From Prorocentrum cordatum (Eukaryota; Sar; Dinophyceae; Prorocentrales; Prorocentraceae), in the NCBI GenBank assembly GCA_963575745.1, contig CAUYUJ010016160.1, forward strand, positions 683,178 through 747,177: a stretch of DNA of 64,000 bases, written 5' to 3'. The position numbers were made by a program, and so were the translations under genes. Each line of letters begins with the position of its first letter. The first letter of the stretch is position 1. Under the pieces are notes generated by a model. That model searched no databases and was not told where the DNA came from. It worked only from the letters and a program-made list of their open reading frames with translations. Of the stretch, positions 29,472 to 37,604 are shown in pieces.

Positions 29472-29647
29472 ACCCTCCTCCTGGCCGCCCCCGAGGTGCA
29501 CTGGATCGTGAAGGGCGACGGCCTCGTGCAGACCAACGCCTCGGTGGCGGTGGTGCCGCAGGGGCGCCTGTTCGAGGCGGCCACCGCGCGCCGTCGGGAC
29601 GCGCTCTCCGCCGGGAGGGCGCCGCCCTCGCCACTGCCGGGTGCACC
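29472..29647 (+). CDS. Candidate exon, very high GC3
   Basis: Immediately after GGGCCCAG the frame reads TLLLAAPEVHWIVKGDGLVQ, TNASVAVVPQGRLFEAATAR and RRDALSAGRAPPSPLPGAP. Nearly every codon ends in G or C. Composition is that of a folded protein. It is sandwiched between a family D fragment and a family G element, so both exon borders coincide closely with elements. The end at 29647 is set by the start of family G, not by a seen donor. No domain recognised. Confidence 0.58.
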
Positions 29648-29920
29648 GACGAAGGCATCTATACACCACCAGCGTGCCAGGCCAGGGCCATCCTGGGCCC
29701 TACAACCCTCGTCAATTGTGATTGTGTGGTGCTGTATGGTCAGCGCTACTCCAATGCTGACGCTAGATATCTGACGTGGACGCAAGGGCTTGTAGGATGG
29801 TGTGGATGGTGTGGAGACCCTCCTGGCCTCGGCCAGGAGGGCGTAATACACCATCCTGGGGCCCAGGATGGCCCTGGCCTGGCACGGCGGGGGTGTGTAG
29901 CGGTGCCTTCTGTGCGCGGT
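29648..29920. mobile_element. Inverted-repeat element family G, copy 1
   Basis: Left GACGAAGGCATCTATACACC, ACCAGCGTGCCAGGCCAGGG, CCATCCTGGG; right CCCAGGATGGCCCTGGCCTG, GCACGG..GGTGTGTAGCGGTGCCTTC is its inverse. Second copy at 42553-42718, shorter in the middle. Confidence 0.75.
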
Positions 29921-29949
29921 AGGCCCGCCGCTGGCACCATCCTGTTTTA

Positions 29950-30107
29950 CCAGTTTGGAACATATCCCGATCCCTATGTTTGACATCGCCTCGCCTCGAT
30001 GCCGATCTTGAGGATTCCCTCGGTTTCTGGGGGCCCATGCCTAAGGTTGTCCTCGCTTTTTGCTCGCCCCTCTCAGGGACAGGGATGAGTTCGAGGCTGG
30101 TTTATCT
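29950..30107. mobile_element. Inverted-repeat element family I, copy 1
   Basis: ACCAGTTTGGAACATATCCC, GATCCCTA at the left; CAGGGATGAGTTCGAGGCTG, GT at the right. The copy at 34364-34516 is clearer: ACCAGCCTGGAACATATCCC versus GGGATACGTTCGAGGCTGGT. Confidence 0.7.
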
Positions 30108-30109
30108 GT

Positions 30110-30345
30110 GGCAGGACCTAGGCGCGCACCCAGGAAGGGCCCCCTTGGCCTGCAGGCGGGCCTCGCCCTCGGGCGGAGGGCATAGCGCAGGGGGCCGGCG
30201 GGAGCAGGAGGGAGACGTCCACGCAGGGTTCCTGGAGCGATCGGGGGCAACGATAGGGGAGGGGGAGGAGGAGGAGGAGGAGGAGGAGGGGGAGGAGGAG
30301 GAGGGGGAGGAGGAGGAGGAGGAGGAGGAGGGGGAGGAGGACAAG
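30110..30345 (+). other. Weak exon-like block ending in (GGA)n
   Basis: One frame reads AGGRREQEGDVHAGFLERSG then ATIGEG and runs into a purine triplet array (30258-30345, poly-Glu). It may be an exon with a codon-repeat tail, or chance. Low support. Confidence 0.25.
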
Positions 30346-30698
30346 CTAGGTGCGCTCGCGTCATATCTGACATCCTACCCCTCCCTCCCATCCCTTACCA
30401 TGGCGCAGATCCCCTCTCTACTCGCACAGTCGGATGTCGAGCACAGGGGGGGGAATGCATCGACCTCCAATCGCCCACTGATCGCCGACAGGGGCCCGAT
30501 CGCCCCAACCTTCACAGGGAGGTGCGGATTCACTATGGGGGGCCTATCGCCGATCTGTCGGCGATGCATCGCCGATTCCAGGTCGATGCATCCCCCCCGA
30601 TGCCAGTCCTCCCCTATCGTTGCCCCTTACACGAGCCACTTGGCCCGATGCTGTCGACCTCCCGGGTGCCTCACTGGAAGGTCCGGCTGCAGGTGCGG

Positions 30699-30932
30699 CC
30701 CTGACTCCAGATCCGCCCTACTTTGGCTTTTTTCCCAACTTAAGAGGCCGAAAAAGTAGGGCGGAAATTTCTGCACCCAGTATAAAGTAGGGCGGACATC
30801 CACAGAAGTAGGGCGGAAGCAGCAGCAGAAAAGTAAGGCGGAAATTGGCACCAGCGGGGCCTGAAAAACAAGGCGGAAAGTCCAAGCCCTACTTACGAAT
30901 TTCCCCAGAGTAGGGCGGATCCGGAGTCAGGG
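30699..30932. mobile_element. Inverted-repeat element K with internal GTAGGGCGGA repeats
   Basis: CCTGACTCCAGATCCGCCCT, ACT at the left and AGTAGGGCGGATCCGGAGTC, AGG at the right are inverted repeats of about 23 bp. At least five internal copies of AAGTAGGGCGGA or close variants lie at about 30755-30915. GCAGGT occurs outside both ends at unequal distance, so a duplication is not certain. Only copy in the window. Confidence 0.72.
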
Positions 30933-30944
30933 GGCAGGTCTCTT

Positions 30945-31135
30945 CTGGCCTCGTCGCAGGGGGCGTTCCAGCAGGACCCCCGCCTTCGAGGGATCGAGGC
31001 GCGGAGGCTGCCTCCTCGGCCAGCATGCGGCGGAGGGCCTGCGCAGTGCGCCGGGGAGTAGACGGCGGGCGGCTCCGCTGGCGGAACGGCGGCGGAACGT
31101 TGGCGGAAGCCGTCGGATGTATCATGTGTGTGTGT
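30945..31135 (-). CDS. Candidate exon on - strand (weak)
   Basis: The complementary frame reads SANVPPPFRQRSRPPSTPRR, TAQALRRMLAEEAASAPRSL and EGGGPAGTPPATRPEETCPL. The + strand frame (RRGVDGGRLRWRNGGGTLAE) is an alternative. Composition slightly favours the - strand; no motif. Confidence 0.27.
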
Positions 31136-31275
31136 TCACGGGGCGAGGCTTGTTGGGCGCAGGGCTTCTGGAGCGGGTCACAGGCCACCCGGCCTCTGGC
31201 TGGAGCACGCTCTTCCGGACCCTGGGGGCCAAGACGGGACGCTGCAGAACACGATTCTGACCCGTCTGGCTTCAA

Positions 31276-31419
31276 GTCGGGCATGTCCCTCTACAGGAGG
31301 AGTAGCCAAAATTGATATAAAAATTGTACGGGGACGTTTTTTTGGTTTTTCATTATGTTTGACTAAATGTGAATAGTTGTTTCTTCCAAAATCCGCCTGT
31401 ATAGGAGAATATGCCCGAC
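31276..31419. mobile_element. MITE family B, copy 3 (144 bp)
   Basis: GTCGGGCATGTCCCTCTACA, GG and inverse CCGCCTGTATAGGAGAATAT, GCCCGAC. CAA lies directly outside both ends (31273-31275 and 31420-31422), a possible 3-bp duplication. AT-rich interior. Confidence 0.82.
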
Positions 31420-31668
31420 CAAGTTTGGCTGGAGGGAACGAAGACTGGAGAAGATCTCGACCCACGGCCACAACTTCCTTGGGTGCGCCAGCGCCGTGGT
31501 CTATCAACGTCTCCGTTTACGGGGCCCGCAGTGCCCTGCTCAGAGGCCGTCGCACTCTGCAACCTCTCATCTGGCCGCTGTTCGGGGGGCTCCGGGGCCG
31601 CTTGCGCTCGAGGCAGGATCGTCGGAGGGCGGCCCTCGTCCCCGTGGGTTCACCGGTGTACCGTCTGA
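31411..31668 (+). CDS. Candidate exon or ORF (weak)
   Basis: A frame from the right end of the family B element reads VWLEGTKTGEDLDPRPQLPW, VRQRRGLSTSPFTGPAVPCS and EAVALCNLSSGRCSGGSGAA and ends at TGA 31666-31668. Third positions about 75 percent GC, but other frames are also open. No domain recognised. Confidence 0.28.
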   Translation: MPDQVWLEGTKTGEDLDPRPQLPWVRQRRGLSTSPFTGPAVPCSEAVALCNLSSGRCSGGSGAACARGRIVGGRPSSPWVHRCTV

Positions 31669-31908
31669 GGTGCCCGGGCTCACGCTCCCCCTCCTCTTAC
31701 TTTTCCCTCGACCACCACCTCCTCCTGACCTGGGTGTGTTCTCCCTCCTCTCGCCACCTTCTTCTCCGTCCTGTTTGCTCCCTCCCTCCTCCCTCCTCCT
31801 CCCGCGCGCGCGCGGAGGTGGGTGGGGTGGGGCGTGGGGGGGGGAGAAGAAGAGATAGGAGAAACGGGCCCCAGTCCCCCGCGCGCGCACATTTGCTTCT
31901 GTCTAACC

Positions 31909-32013
31909 ATGGCCAGCGGGACCAACTCATGCGTTCAATGTTGTTTTCCCGAGAAGCGTGCGCCCGTGATCTGGGGTATGCGCGGCGCGATCAGCACCTC
32001 AGTTACAGCCTGA
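31909..32013 (+). CDS. Candidate first exon or small ORF
   Basis: CTAACCATGG is a good initiation context. The frame reads MASGTNSCVQCCFPEKRAPV, IWGMRGAISTSVTA and a TGA. A GTATGC donor-like site after IWG could end a first exon. Two nearby cysteine pairs (C-x2-CC). No family recognised. Confidence 0.35.
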   Translation: MASGTNSCVQCCFPEKRAPVIWGMRGAISTSVTA

Positions 32014-32084
32014 CGAGCATCACCGCATCACCGAGCGCCTCGAGTGACTCCCCCTGGCGACCAGCGGCAGCGACACCTGCGCGC

Positions 32085-32400
32085 GTTGCCCGCCTCTCCT
32101 CGGCGGCTTGCGCCGTCTGCCGGTGCGGCGCACCCGGGCACCTCTGCGCGGGGCGATCTCTCGCGCGTGCGGGCACGCGGGCAGGCTGCGCAGGCAGCCT
32201 CCGTGGCCTCCGGGATGGGAGGGACGCTGCCGTGGCGGAGGGCGGCTCCGGCGGCCCGCCCTCCCCGCGGGGGCCGTGGCTCTTCGCTGGCGTGCTGCTG
32301 CCGTTGCTCGCGGGACGCGGGCGCCTGGCGGGAGGCTGTCGTGGGGGGCGGGGCGGGTTCTTGCAAGCGCGTGGCCTCCCCAGGGAGCGCGCCGCACTGC
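32085..32400 (+). CDS. Candidate GC3-rich coding block, frame ambiguous
   Basis: The frame that reads VARLSSAACAVCRCGAPGHL, CAGRSLARAGTRAGCAGSLR and GLRDGRDAAVAEGGSGGPPS, then a hydrophobic PWLFAGVLLPLLAG, has mostly G/C third positions. CAVCRCGAPGHLC has cysteine-histidine spacing vaguely like a zinc knuckle but does not fit the consensus. Two other frames are open, so the call is tentative. Confidence 0.33.
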
Positions 32401-32514
32401 CTCCCCCCGCCCCCTCGCCTCACTCCTGTGGTTTTTGGTCGGCTCCACACACACACACCCCTCCCGCTTTCCCCCCCCACACCCCTCTGCCCCTCCTCGC
32501 GGAGGCGGCCACGA

Positions 32515-32720
32515 GGGGGTGGTGATGACTAGGGGGGGGGGGGAATCATGGCGGGGGGCCATAAGAGCTGCCCAGATTCGTGGCGCCTCTTTCTCGTTTC
32601 AGTGCGTCCCCGGCCCCTTCCCCTGGGCCGCGCACGTGCCGCCGGCCACGATCTGCTCTCCCCCCCTCGCACGCCCCCCTCTTGGACGCCCCCGAAGCGG
32701 GCGGGGCCAGGACAGGCACA
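32515..32720. repeat. Dispersed element M, copy 2
   Basis: Same ordered blocks as 19085-19265: GTGATGACTAGGGGGGGG, AATCATGGCGGGGGGCCATA, CTGGGCCGCGCACGTGCCGC and CCCCCCTCTTGGACGCCCCC. Confidence 0.6.
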
Positions 32721-32834
32721 TCACCGTTGCAGAGCCTTCCGGGACGCTCTCCGAGCGTCCAGGGTTGCTCTGAGAAGGCCGCGGCGCCCCAGCCGTCCTT
32801 GAGGGTTGCCGGATCTCAGAGATCCCCGAAACAT

Positions 32835-33012
32835 TTCTGTATGTCTCGGGTGTTGCCAAAAGTGCCCTTGGCCCGAGGTTCTCCCAGGATTTCCAAGGAG
32901 GCCCCCACGGCCTCCACATCACTCCTCACGAGGCCCAGGATGGCCCAGAGGTTTCAAAATCGAGCGAGAAGCTGGGGGCACTTTAGGCCAGGGGCACCTT
33001 TGAGCAACCCCG
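32835..33012. mobile_element. Inverted-repeat element family H, copy 2
   Basis: GGTGTTGCCAAAAGTGCCCT, TGGCCC at the left; GGCCAGGGGCACCTTTGAGC, AACCC at the right. The central block is shared with 2175-2320. Confidence 0.7.
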
Positions 33013-33224
33013 GAATATCTATGTCCGATTGTGTGCCTTACCTGGTTTCGTCTCTCTTGGACGCCCCCAGAAAAGGCATGCGCATGACCTCTCGGCGCTC
33101 CGGGAGCTCCGGGAAATCATGCGCGCGCTTTGTTTCTGAATTTTCGAATCCTGCCTGTGCCGCGCTTTCTTCATCGCGCGGGCCTCCAGATCTTGCGTCC
33201 CGCCTTGGCGTCTACGAAGGCCAG

Positions 33225-33352
33225 GGCCTCCTTTAAAAAAGTCAAAAAATTGTCAGGGGACGAGTCTTGGTATATTGCTTGATAATGTTTTAATGTGTCT
33301 TTGAATTGAAAGATTATTCCTCCAAAGCCCGCCTGTAAGAGAACATGACCGA
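33225..33352. mobile_element. MITE family B, left-truncated copy
   Basis: AAAAAAGTCAAAAAATTGTC interior and CCGCCTGTAAGAGAACATGA, CCGAC right end match family B; the left GTCGGGCATG arm is absent. Confidence 0.6.
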
Positions 33353-33627
33353 CCTAACTCTAGCGCCTCTCGTGCACCCAGACTCTCTTGGGGCCAGAGA
33401 GGGGCGTCGCTCCCTATCTCGCGTTCCCCACGCTAGTGGCTTGACCGTGAGGCGGAGGGGAGGGGTGCCGCGTTTTCTGTTCAAGCCAGCGGTGGCTGGG
33501 GCCCGGAGCCCCCCGCGCCCCTCCGCCCCCCTCTACGACCGCCGAGGATCTTTCGCACGGGTGACGTGCAACGATTCGCGTGCAGCGCAAGAAGGGTTGT
33601 TGTTGCCCTCCTTTCCCCTAGGGTCCA

Positions 33628-33735
33628 TGAGCTGCATGTTCTTCACATCGGGCGTTCTCGCAAAAAGTTCGGGGCCCATGACTCTCACGGATCGATCTGG
33701 TTCGACATCTGCCACCAGAAAAATGGCCTAGTCGG
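33628..33735 (+). CDS. Candidate exon upstream of the 33839 exon
   Basis: Preceded by TTTCCCCTAG. One frame reads VHELHVLHIGRSRKKFGAHD then SHGSIWFDICHQKNG. It is in the same orientation as, and about 100 bp left of, the strong block at 33839, and the DNA between is AT-richer and ends in TTGTCTTGCAG, as expected of an intron. No clear GT donor is seen at its right end (AATGGCCTAG), so the join is uncertain. Confidence 0.38.
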
Positions 33736-33838
33736 GATTGCTGCCGATGTTTCATTTCTTCGCGTTGTCGGCTCTCAGTGTTACGCATGTCTTGTTGCGT
33801 TCTTGACATGCTCACTCGCTGGGTATTTGTCTTGCAGT

Positions 33839-34358
33839 CGAAGATCCCCGATCTGCAGAGGTGGAGATGCGCAAGGTCAACATGATGGTGAGGAGCCCCC
33901 CCCGCTCCGCGCAGGGGCTGCAGATGGGGCCGGGGGCGGGATTCGACGGGGCCGGGTCGGACGAGACGGGGGAGCGGCTGGAGCTGGGACTGTGGGACGG
34001 GCGCGGGATCTGCGCCGTGCGGCCGATTTTGACCCCGCCGCCGGGCGCGTCCTTCGCCACGCCCGGGCTCCGGAGGCGCCACGAAGACGGGCCGCACGAG
34101 ATCCGCAGGGAAGGCGACGCCACGACCACCGAGGGACAGAGCCGGGGAGGGCCCTCTCACTGGGCGGCCGCGGCCCCCCCGAGCTCGCGCGGGGCACCCT
34201 CGAGCCCCAGCTCTCGGGGAGGCATCGCAAAGCGGGGCGCGGGCGGTGGCCCCCCGGGTGGTGGCGGCGTCGCCGCTGCGTTCCAGCGTGCGCTGGTTCG
34301 CCAGGCCACGACCCCCCCCCCCCTGCAAGCCAGCCGCCCGGCAGGAAGGAGAGATTGA
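33839..34358 (+). CDS. Strongest candidate exon of the window, unknown protein
   Basis: Follows TTGTCTTGCAG. The frame reads EDPRSAEVEMRKVNMMVRSP, PRSAQGLQMGPGAGFDGAGS, DETGERLELGLWDGRGICAV, RPILTPPPGASFATPGLRRR, HEDGPHEIRREGDATTTEGQ and continues Gly/Ser/Pro-rich to a TGA at 34356-34358. About nine codons in ten end in G or C across the first 110 codons. Moderately acidic N-terminal half, basic low-complexity C-terminal half. A family I element starts directly after the stop. If the ATG at 33867 is the start it could be a 163-residue single-exon protein; the acceptor suggests an internal or terminal exon. No domain recognised. Confidence 0.65.
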
Positions 34359-34363
34359 GATTA

Positions 34364-34516
34364 CCAGCCTGGAACATATCCCTATCCCTATGCTGGGCAC
34401 CTCCTCATCACGATGCTAATCTTAGGGGTTCTCTTATTTTTGATGGCGAATCCCTAAGATTGTCATCGCCTTTTGGCGTGTCAATCTTGGGGATGGGGAT
34501 ACGTTCGAGGCTGGTA
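34364..34516. mobile_element. Inverted-repeat element family I, copy 2 (153 bp)
   Basis: ACCAGCCTGGAACATATCCC, TATCCCTATG at the left and GGGGATGGGGATACGTTCGA, GGCTGGT at the right. AT-richer centre with TTCTCTTATTTTTGATGGCG and CCTAAGATTGTCATCGCC. Confidence 0.78.
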
Positions 34517-34624
34517 AAGGGAGGCCGGAGGGAGGCCGGCGGCGGGGATCCCAGGGGGGGGAGGCGGGCAGGGCGCCGTCGGCTTCTGGCTCGGCTGCCG
34601 CTGGGGGGGCCGGGAGGGGTCGGG

Positions 34625-34800
34625 TGTTTTGCCCGTGGTGCCAGAGGTGCCCTTGGCCCAAGGTGCTCCCAGCTTTTCGCTGCATGTTGGGGTGCCTGGG
34701 GCCCTCAGGGCCTCGTGAGGGGTGCTCTCGGGGGTCGTCTGGGCCCCCCTGACGATCCTGGGGGCACCTTGGGCCAGGGGCACCTCTAGCAACACCCGAA
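34625..34800. mobile_element. Inverted-repeat element family H, copy 3
   Basis: CCAGAGGTGCCCTTGGCCCA, AGGTGC at the left; GCACCTTGGGCCAGGGGCAC, CTCTAG at the right. CTCAGGGCCTCGTGAGGGGT in the middle matches the inner block of the other copies in inverse orientation. Confidence 0.75.
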
Positions 34801-34992
34801 AGGGGGGAGGGGGCGGGAGGTCTGTTTGCATGTGGACGTGGGTTGGCGTCCAACCGAGGCTGGGGGTGGTCCACGTCCGCCGCCTGGGGGAGAGCCGATC
34901 TTTCTGGGCCTCGGGCGGCGGCGGCTATGGATGTACTGTCGGGCCCCCCTCTGGGGCCCAACTACTCGAAGGAGAAAAACGCCATACACATG

Positions 34993-35130
34993 AACTTTTT
35001 GGCGCTCCGCGCGGATTTCTTGGATCCGCGCTGATGCCCCCCCGCGGTGCCTCTGGCGCCGCCCCTGGCTGGCTCCGCGCGCCAGGGAGGGGAGTTCAGC
35101 GCAGATCCAAGAAATCTCGCGGAGCGCCCA
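34993..35130. mobile_element. Foldback element family C, copy 2
   Basis: AACTTTTTGGCGCTCCGCGC, GGATTTCTTGGATCCGCGCT versus AGCGCAGATCCAAGAAATCT, CGCGGAGCGCCCAAAGTTT: an inverted repeat of about 45 bp. Confidence 0.8.
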
Positions 35131-35149
35131 AAGTTTGCGTCTATGCCGT

Positions 35150-35371
35150 CTTGTCTTCCTCTCCTGGCATCAGTTCCCCAGGCGGCGCAGGCGGTGGGTG
35201 TGGAGGAGAATTCCGCTTGGCAGGCTGCGCACATCACGCAACGCTTCAGATGGAGGTGCGGTTCCCGTGGCAGAGAAGGCCGGGCCGTCTCAGAGGGAGA
35301 GATATGCGTGCCCATTGCGGTTGCCCGTGGCGCAGGAGCAGAGGCGCTAGGGAGCGGCGAGGGTCGGGCAA
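35150..35371 (+). CDS. Candidate exon running into a poly-Glu triplet array
   Basis: One frame reads SVPQAAQAVGVEENSAWQAA, HITQRFRWRCGSRGREGRAV, SEGEICVPIAVARGAGAEAL and GSGEGRAK before entering the (GGA)n array as poly-Glu. Third positions about 68 percent GC, better than the other frames. A fixed right border is not visible. No domain recognised. Confidence 0.38.
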
Positions 35372-35672
35372 AGGAGGAGGAGGAGGAGGAGGAGGAGGAG
35401 GAGGAGGAGGAGGAGGAGGAGGAGGAGGAAGGAGGAAGGAGGAGGAGGGAGGAGGAGGAAGGAGGAGGAGGAGGAGGAGGAGGAGGAGGAGGAGGAGGAG
35501 GAGGAGGAGGAGGAGGAGGAGGGAGGGGGAGGAGGAGGAGGGAGGAGGAGGAGGAGAGGAGGGGAGGAGGAGGAGGAGGAGGAGAGGAGGAGGAGGAAGG
35601 AGGAGGAGGAGGAGGAGGAGGAGGAGGAGGAGGAGGAGGAGGAGGAGGAGGGGGAGGGGGAGGAGGAGGAGG
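35372..35672. repeat. (GGA)n microsatellite, about 300 bp
   Basis: Near-pure GGA triplets with occasional GAAGGA, GGGGGA or AGA slips. Purine-only on the + strand. Confidence 0.97.
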
Positions 35673-35892
35673 ACTCGCGCGAGGGCGCGGGAAGGGAGGA
35701 GGTCGTCATTTGCAAGTCGGGGGGGGGGGGGCTCGCCGAGAGGGACGGGCTGGCTCAGGGGGGCAAGCAGCGGCCCCGAGTGGTCCATTCCCCGCCGATC
35801 GGGGCCTGGGGCCCTGGTCGCCCAGGCCTGCCCAGGAGAGCGGGGGGTCCCACCTCGTGGGCCCGTCGCTGAGCTGTCGGCGAGAGGCCTAC

Positions 35893-36209
35893 GTCGGGCA
35901 TGCCCCTCTACAGGAGGAGTATACTCAAGAGTGGTAAACAGTGTTACAGTCGGGGCCCTGAAGAAGGAACCCTTTTGGTTGGGGAGGGGCTCCGCGTTCC
36001 TTAAGTGTTTCACAGCCTGCCTCAGGTTTTCCTTATGCTTTCGATCATTATGGAAAAAAGGGGCCTCGTTCATTATTTAGGGTTCCTTAGGTCAACGCCC
36101 CGACTGTATGGGAACACTGTTTCGATGATGTTTTGGCTATGCTTCAAACTACGTTCGACTATTGTTTTGCCTTTCTTCCAGGATCCGCCTGTGGGAGGAC
36201 ATGCCCGAC
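35893..36209. mobile_element. MITE family B, copy 4, split by a family A insertion
   Basis: GTCGGGCATGCCCCTCTACA, GG at the left and CCGCCTGTGGGAGGACATGC, CCGAC at the right. A family A element (35947-36106) sits inside; removing it and one TA leaves a normal 155-bp family B copy. Confidence 0.82.
35947..36106 (+). mobile_element. MITE family A, copy 3, nested in family B
   Basis: CAGTCGGGG and CCCCGACTG termini flanked by TA at 35945-35946 and 36107-36108. Interior matches 1577-1752 in the same orientation. Confidence 0.87.
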
Positions 36210-36301
36210 CTAACGATAGGCTCGGGGGCCTCCGCCCCCCGCGCCGCTGGCGTCAAGCTGACTGTGCCCCGGAGCCAAGGAGACCAGTGTCTCAGGCCCT
36301 G

Positions 36302-36505
36302 GGCCTCCCAAGTGGGTTGCGAGCAGAGGGGTCGGAGGATCGCGCCGCATCGCCGATGCGTCGGCGATGCGGCTCGATAAGGAGCCCGATGTTCTCCACA
36401 TCGACGTCGCTGATGCAATCGCCGAGTTCGCCGATGCGTCGGTTATGCATCGGCGATGCGACGCGATCCTCCGACCCCATATATTCGGACCCCACTTAGG
36501 AGGCC
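36302..36505. mobile_element. Foldback element family D, copy 2 (204 bp)
   Basis: GGCCTCCCAAGTGGGTTGCG at the left and GGACCCCACTTAGGAGGCC at the right; further in, GGGGTCGGAGGATCGCGCCG versus GCGATCCTCCGACCCC. The centre is a series of ATCGCCGATG palindromes. Confidence 0.82.
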
Positions 36506-36623
36506 TCTACAGGCCCCCAGAAGCAGACCCAGACACACCCGGAGACCAGAACATCGAGCTGACATGCTAGCACGGCGGCGTCCTGCTCGTGACGCCCCCT
36601 TGCGTCAGCTGACCACCTTGCAG

Positions 36624-36784
36624 GCGCTGGCCGGGCCAGCCTCGGCGAGGTGGTCAGTCGACGTCCCCCGACCTTTTGGCATCACACTCGAGCCCACGAG
36701 CGTGCACCTGCGCGTGGTGACCATCCAGGCCCTTGTGGGCAGAGCGCACCGCTGGGCACGGGGAGGCTTCGCAGACCCGACATG
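36624..36784 (+). CDS. Candidate exon, high GC3
   Basis: After CCACCTTGCAG the frame reads ALAGPASARWSVDVPRPFGI, TLEPTSVHLRVVTIQALVGR and AHRWARGGFADPTC. About 80 percent of codons end in G or C. The frame is also open leftward to MLARRRPARDAPLRQLTTLQ at 36564, so a longer exon is possible. A family F element begins at 36787, so the right border may be an intron carrying that element. The block at 37242 in the same orientation may belong to the same gene. No domain recognised. Confidence 0.53.
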
Positions 36785-36786
36785 CA

Positions 36787-36919
36787 CTTGGCATCGCTGG
36801 GACGTGGGTGCATTTTTTTCTCGGCGAGGACCATCGAGGAGCATCTTGAGCCATCTTGTGAGAAGTACACGCGCGAAATCGAAACGTGCACGGGGAATTA
36901 GCGTCCGAGCGGTGGCCAG
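36787..36919. mobile_element. Inverted-repeat element family F, copy 3
   Basis: CTTGGCATCGCTGGGACGT and GCGTCCGAGCGGTGGCCAG ends, with the shared GGCGAGGACCATCGAGGAGC interior. No target duplication visible here. Confidence 0.78.
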
Positions 36920-37034
36920 TACGTCGCCTGGGCTTCAGCGGCAGCGCCCCCACCAACACGTGCTCGTGCACACGGGCACCGCATCCTAACACCTGCCTCC
37001 AGCCCGACGACGAAGGAGAGCGACGAGGATCGAG

Positions 37035-37197
37035 AGACGAGGAGGAGGGAGGAGGAGGAGGAGGAAGGAGAGGGAGGAGGAGGGAGGAGGAGGAGGAGGA
37101 GGAGGAGGAGGAGGAGGAGGAGGAGGAGGAGGAGGAGGAGGAGGAGGAGGAGGAGGGAGAGGAGGAGGAGGAGGAGGAGGAGGAGGAGGAGGAGGAG
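37035..37197. repeat. (GGA)n microsatellite
   Basis: About 50 purine triplets with short slips, directly left of the exon-like block at 37242. A mirror TCC array lies on its right at 37432-37580. Confidence 0.95.
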
Positions 37198-37241
37198 CGG
37201 CCAGCCCCAGCCGTGCAGCCCTGGAGGCGTGAGGGGCGCAG

Positions 37242-37428
37242 CCTCGCACAGTCATCAAGATCGAAGGCTGCCGGCGCCCCTGCTCGCGTCTGGGCGAGGA
37301 GGGGCTCGAACATACCGCCCGCGAGAGGATCCGGGGCACCTCCGAGCTCGGCTTCCGCATGGGCTTCACCCACCTCGAGCCCCGCGGCAACCGCAGCAGC
37401 AGCGTGGTGGCGCAGGATCGGCATCACG
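37242..37428 (+). CDS. Candidate exon, very high GC3, unknown protein
   Basis: After GGGGCGCAG the frame reads PRTVIKIEGCRRPCSRLGEE, GLEHTARERIRGTSELGFRM, GFTHLEPRGNRSSSVVAQDR and HHGI. About 95 percent of codons end in G or C on this strand against about 70 percent on the other, so I prefer + although the antisense frame (ILRHHAAAAVAAGLEVGEAH) is also open. Bounded by opposed triplet arrays. No domain recognised. Confidence 0.58.
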
Positions 37429-37431
37429 GGA

Positions 37432-37582
37432 TCCTCCTCCTCCTCCTCCTCCGTCTCCTCCTCCTCCTCCCTCCTTCCTCCTCCTCCTCCTCCTCGTCCT
37501 CCTCCTCCTCCTCCTCCTCCTCCTCCTCCTCCTCCTCCTCCTCCTCCTCCTCCTCCTCCTCCTCCTCCTCCTCCTCCTCTCT
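37432..37582. repeat. (TCC)n microsatellite
   Basis: About 50 pyrimidine triplets. Opposed to the GGA array at 37035-37197, so the two could pair as a long hairpin around the exon-like block. Confidence 0.95.
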
Positions 37583-37604
37583 CCTCCCATTCAGCCGGCG
37601 CAGT

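Noticed and set aside
34722-36080. 452-codon + strand ORF
   Set aside because: It passes through elements H and C, a 300-bp GGA array (poly-Arg/Gly) and a family A MITE; only the segment at 35150-35371, in another frame, is plausible.
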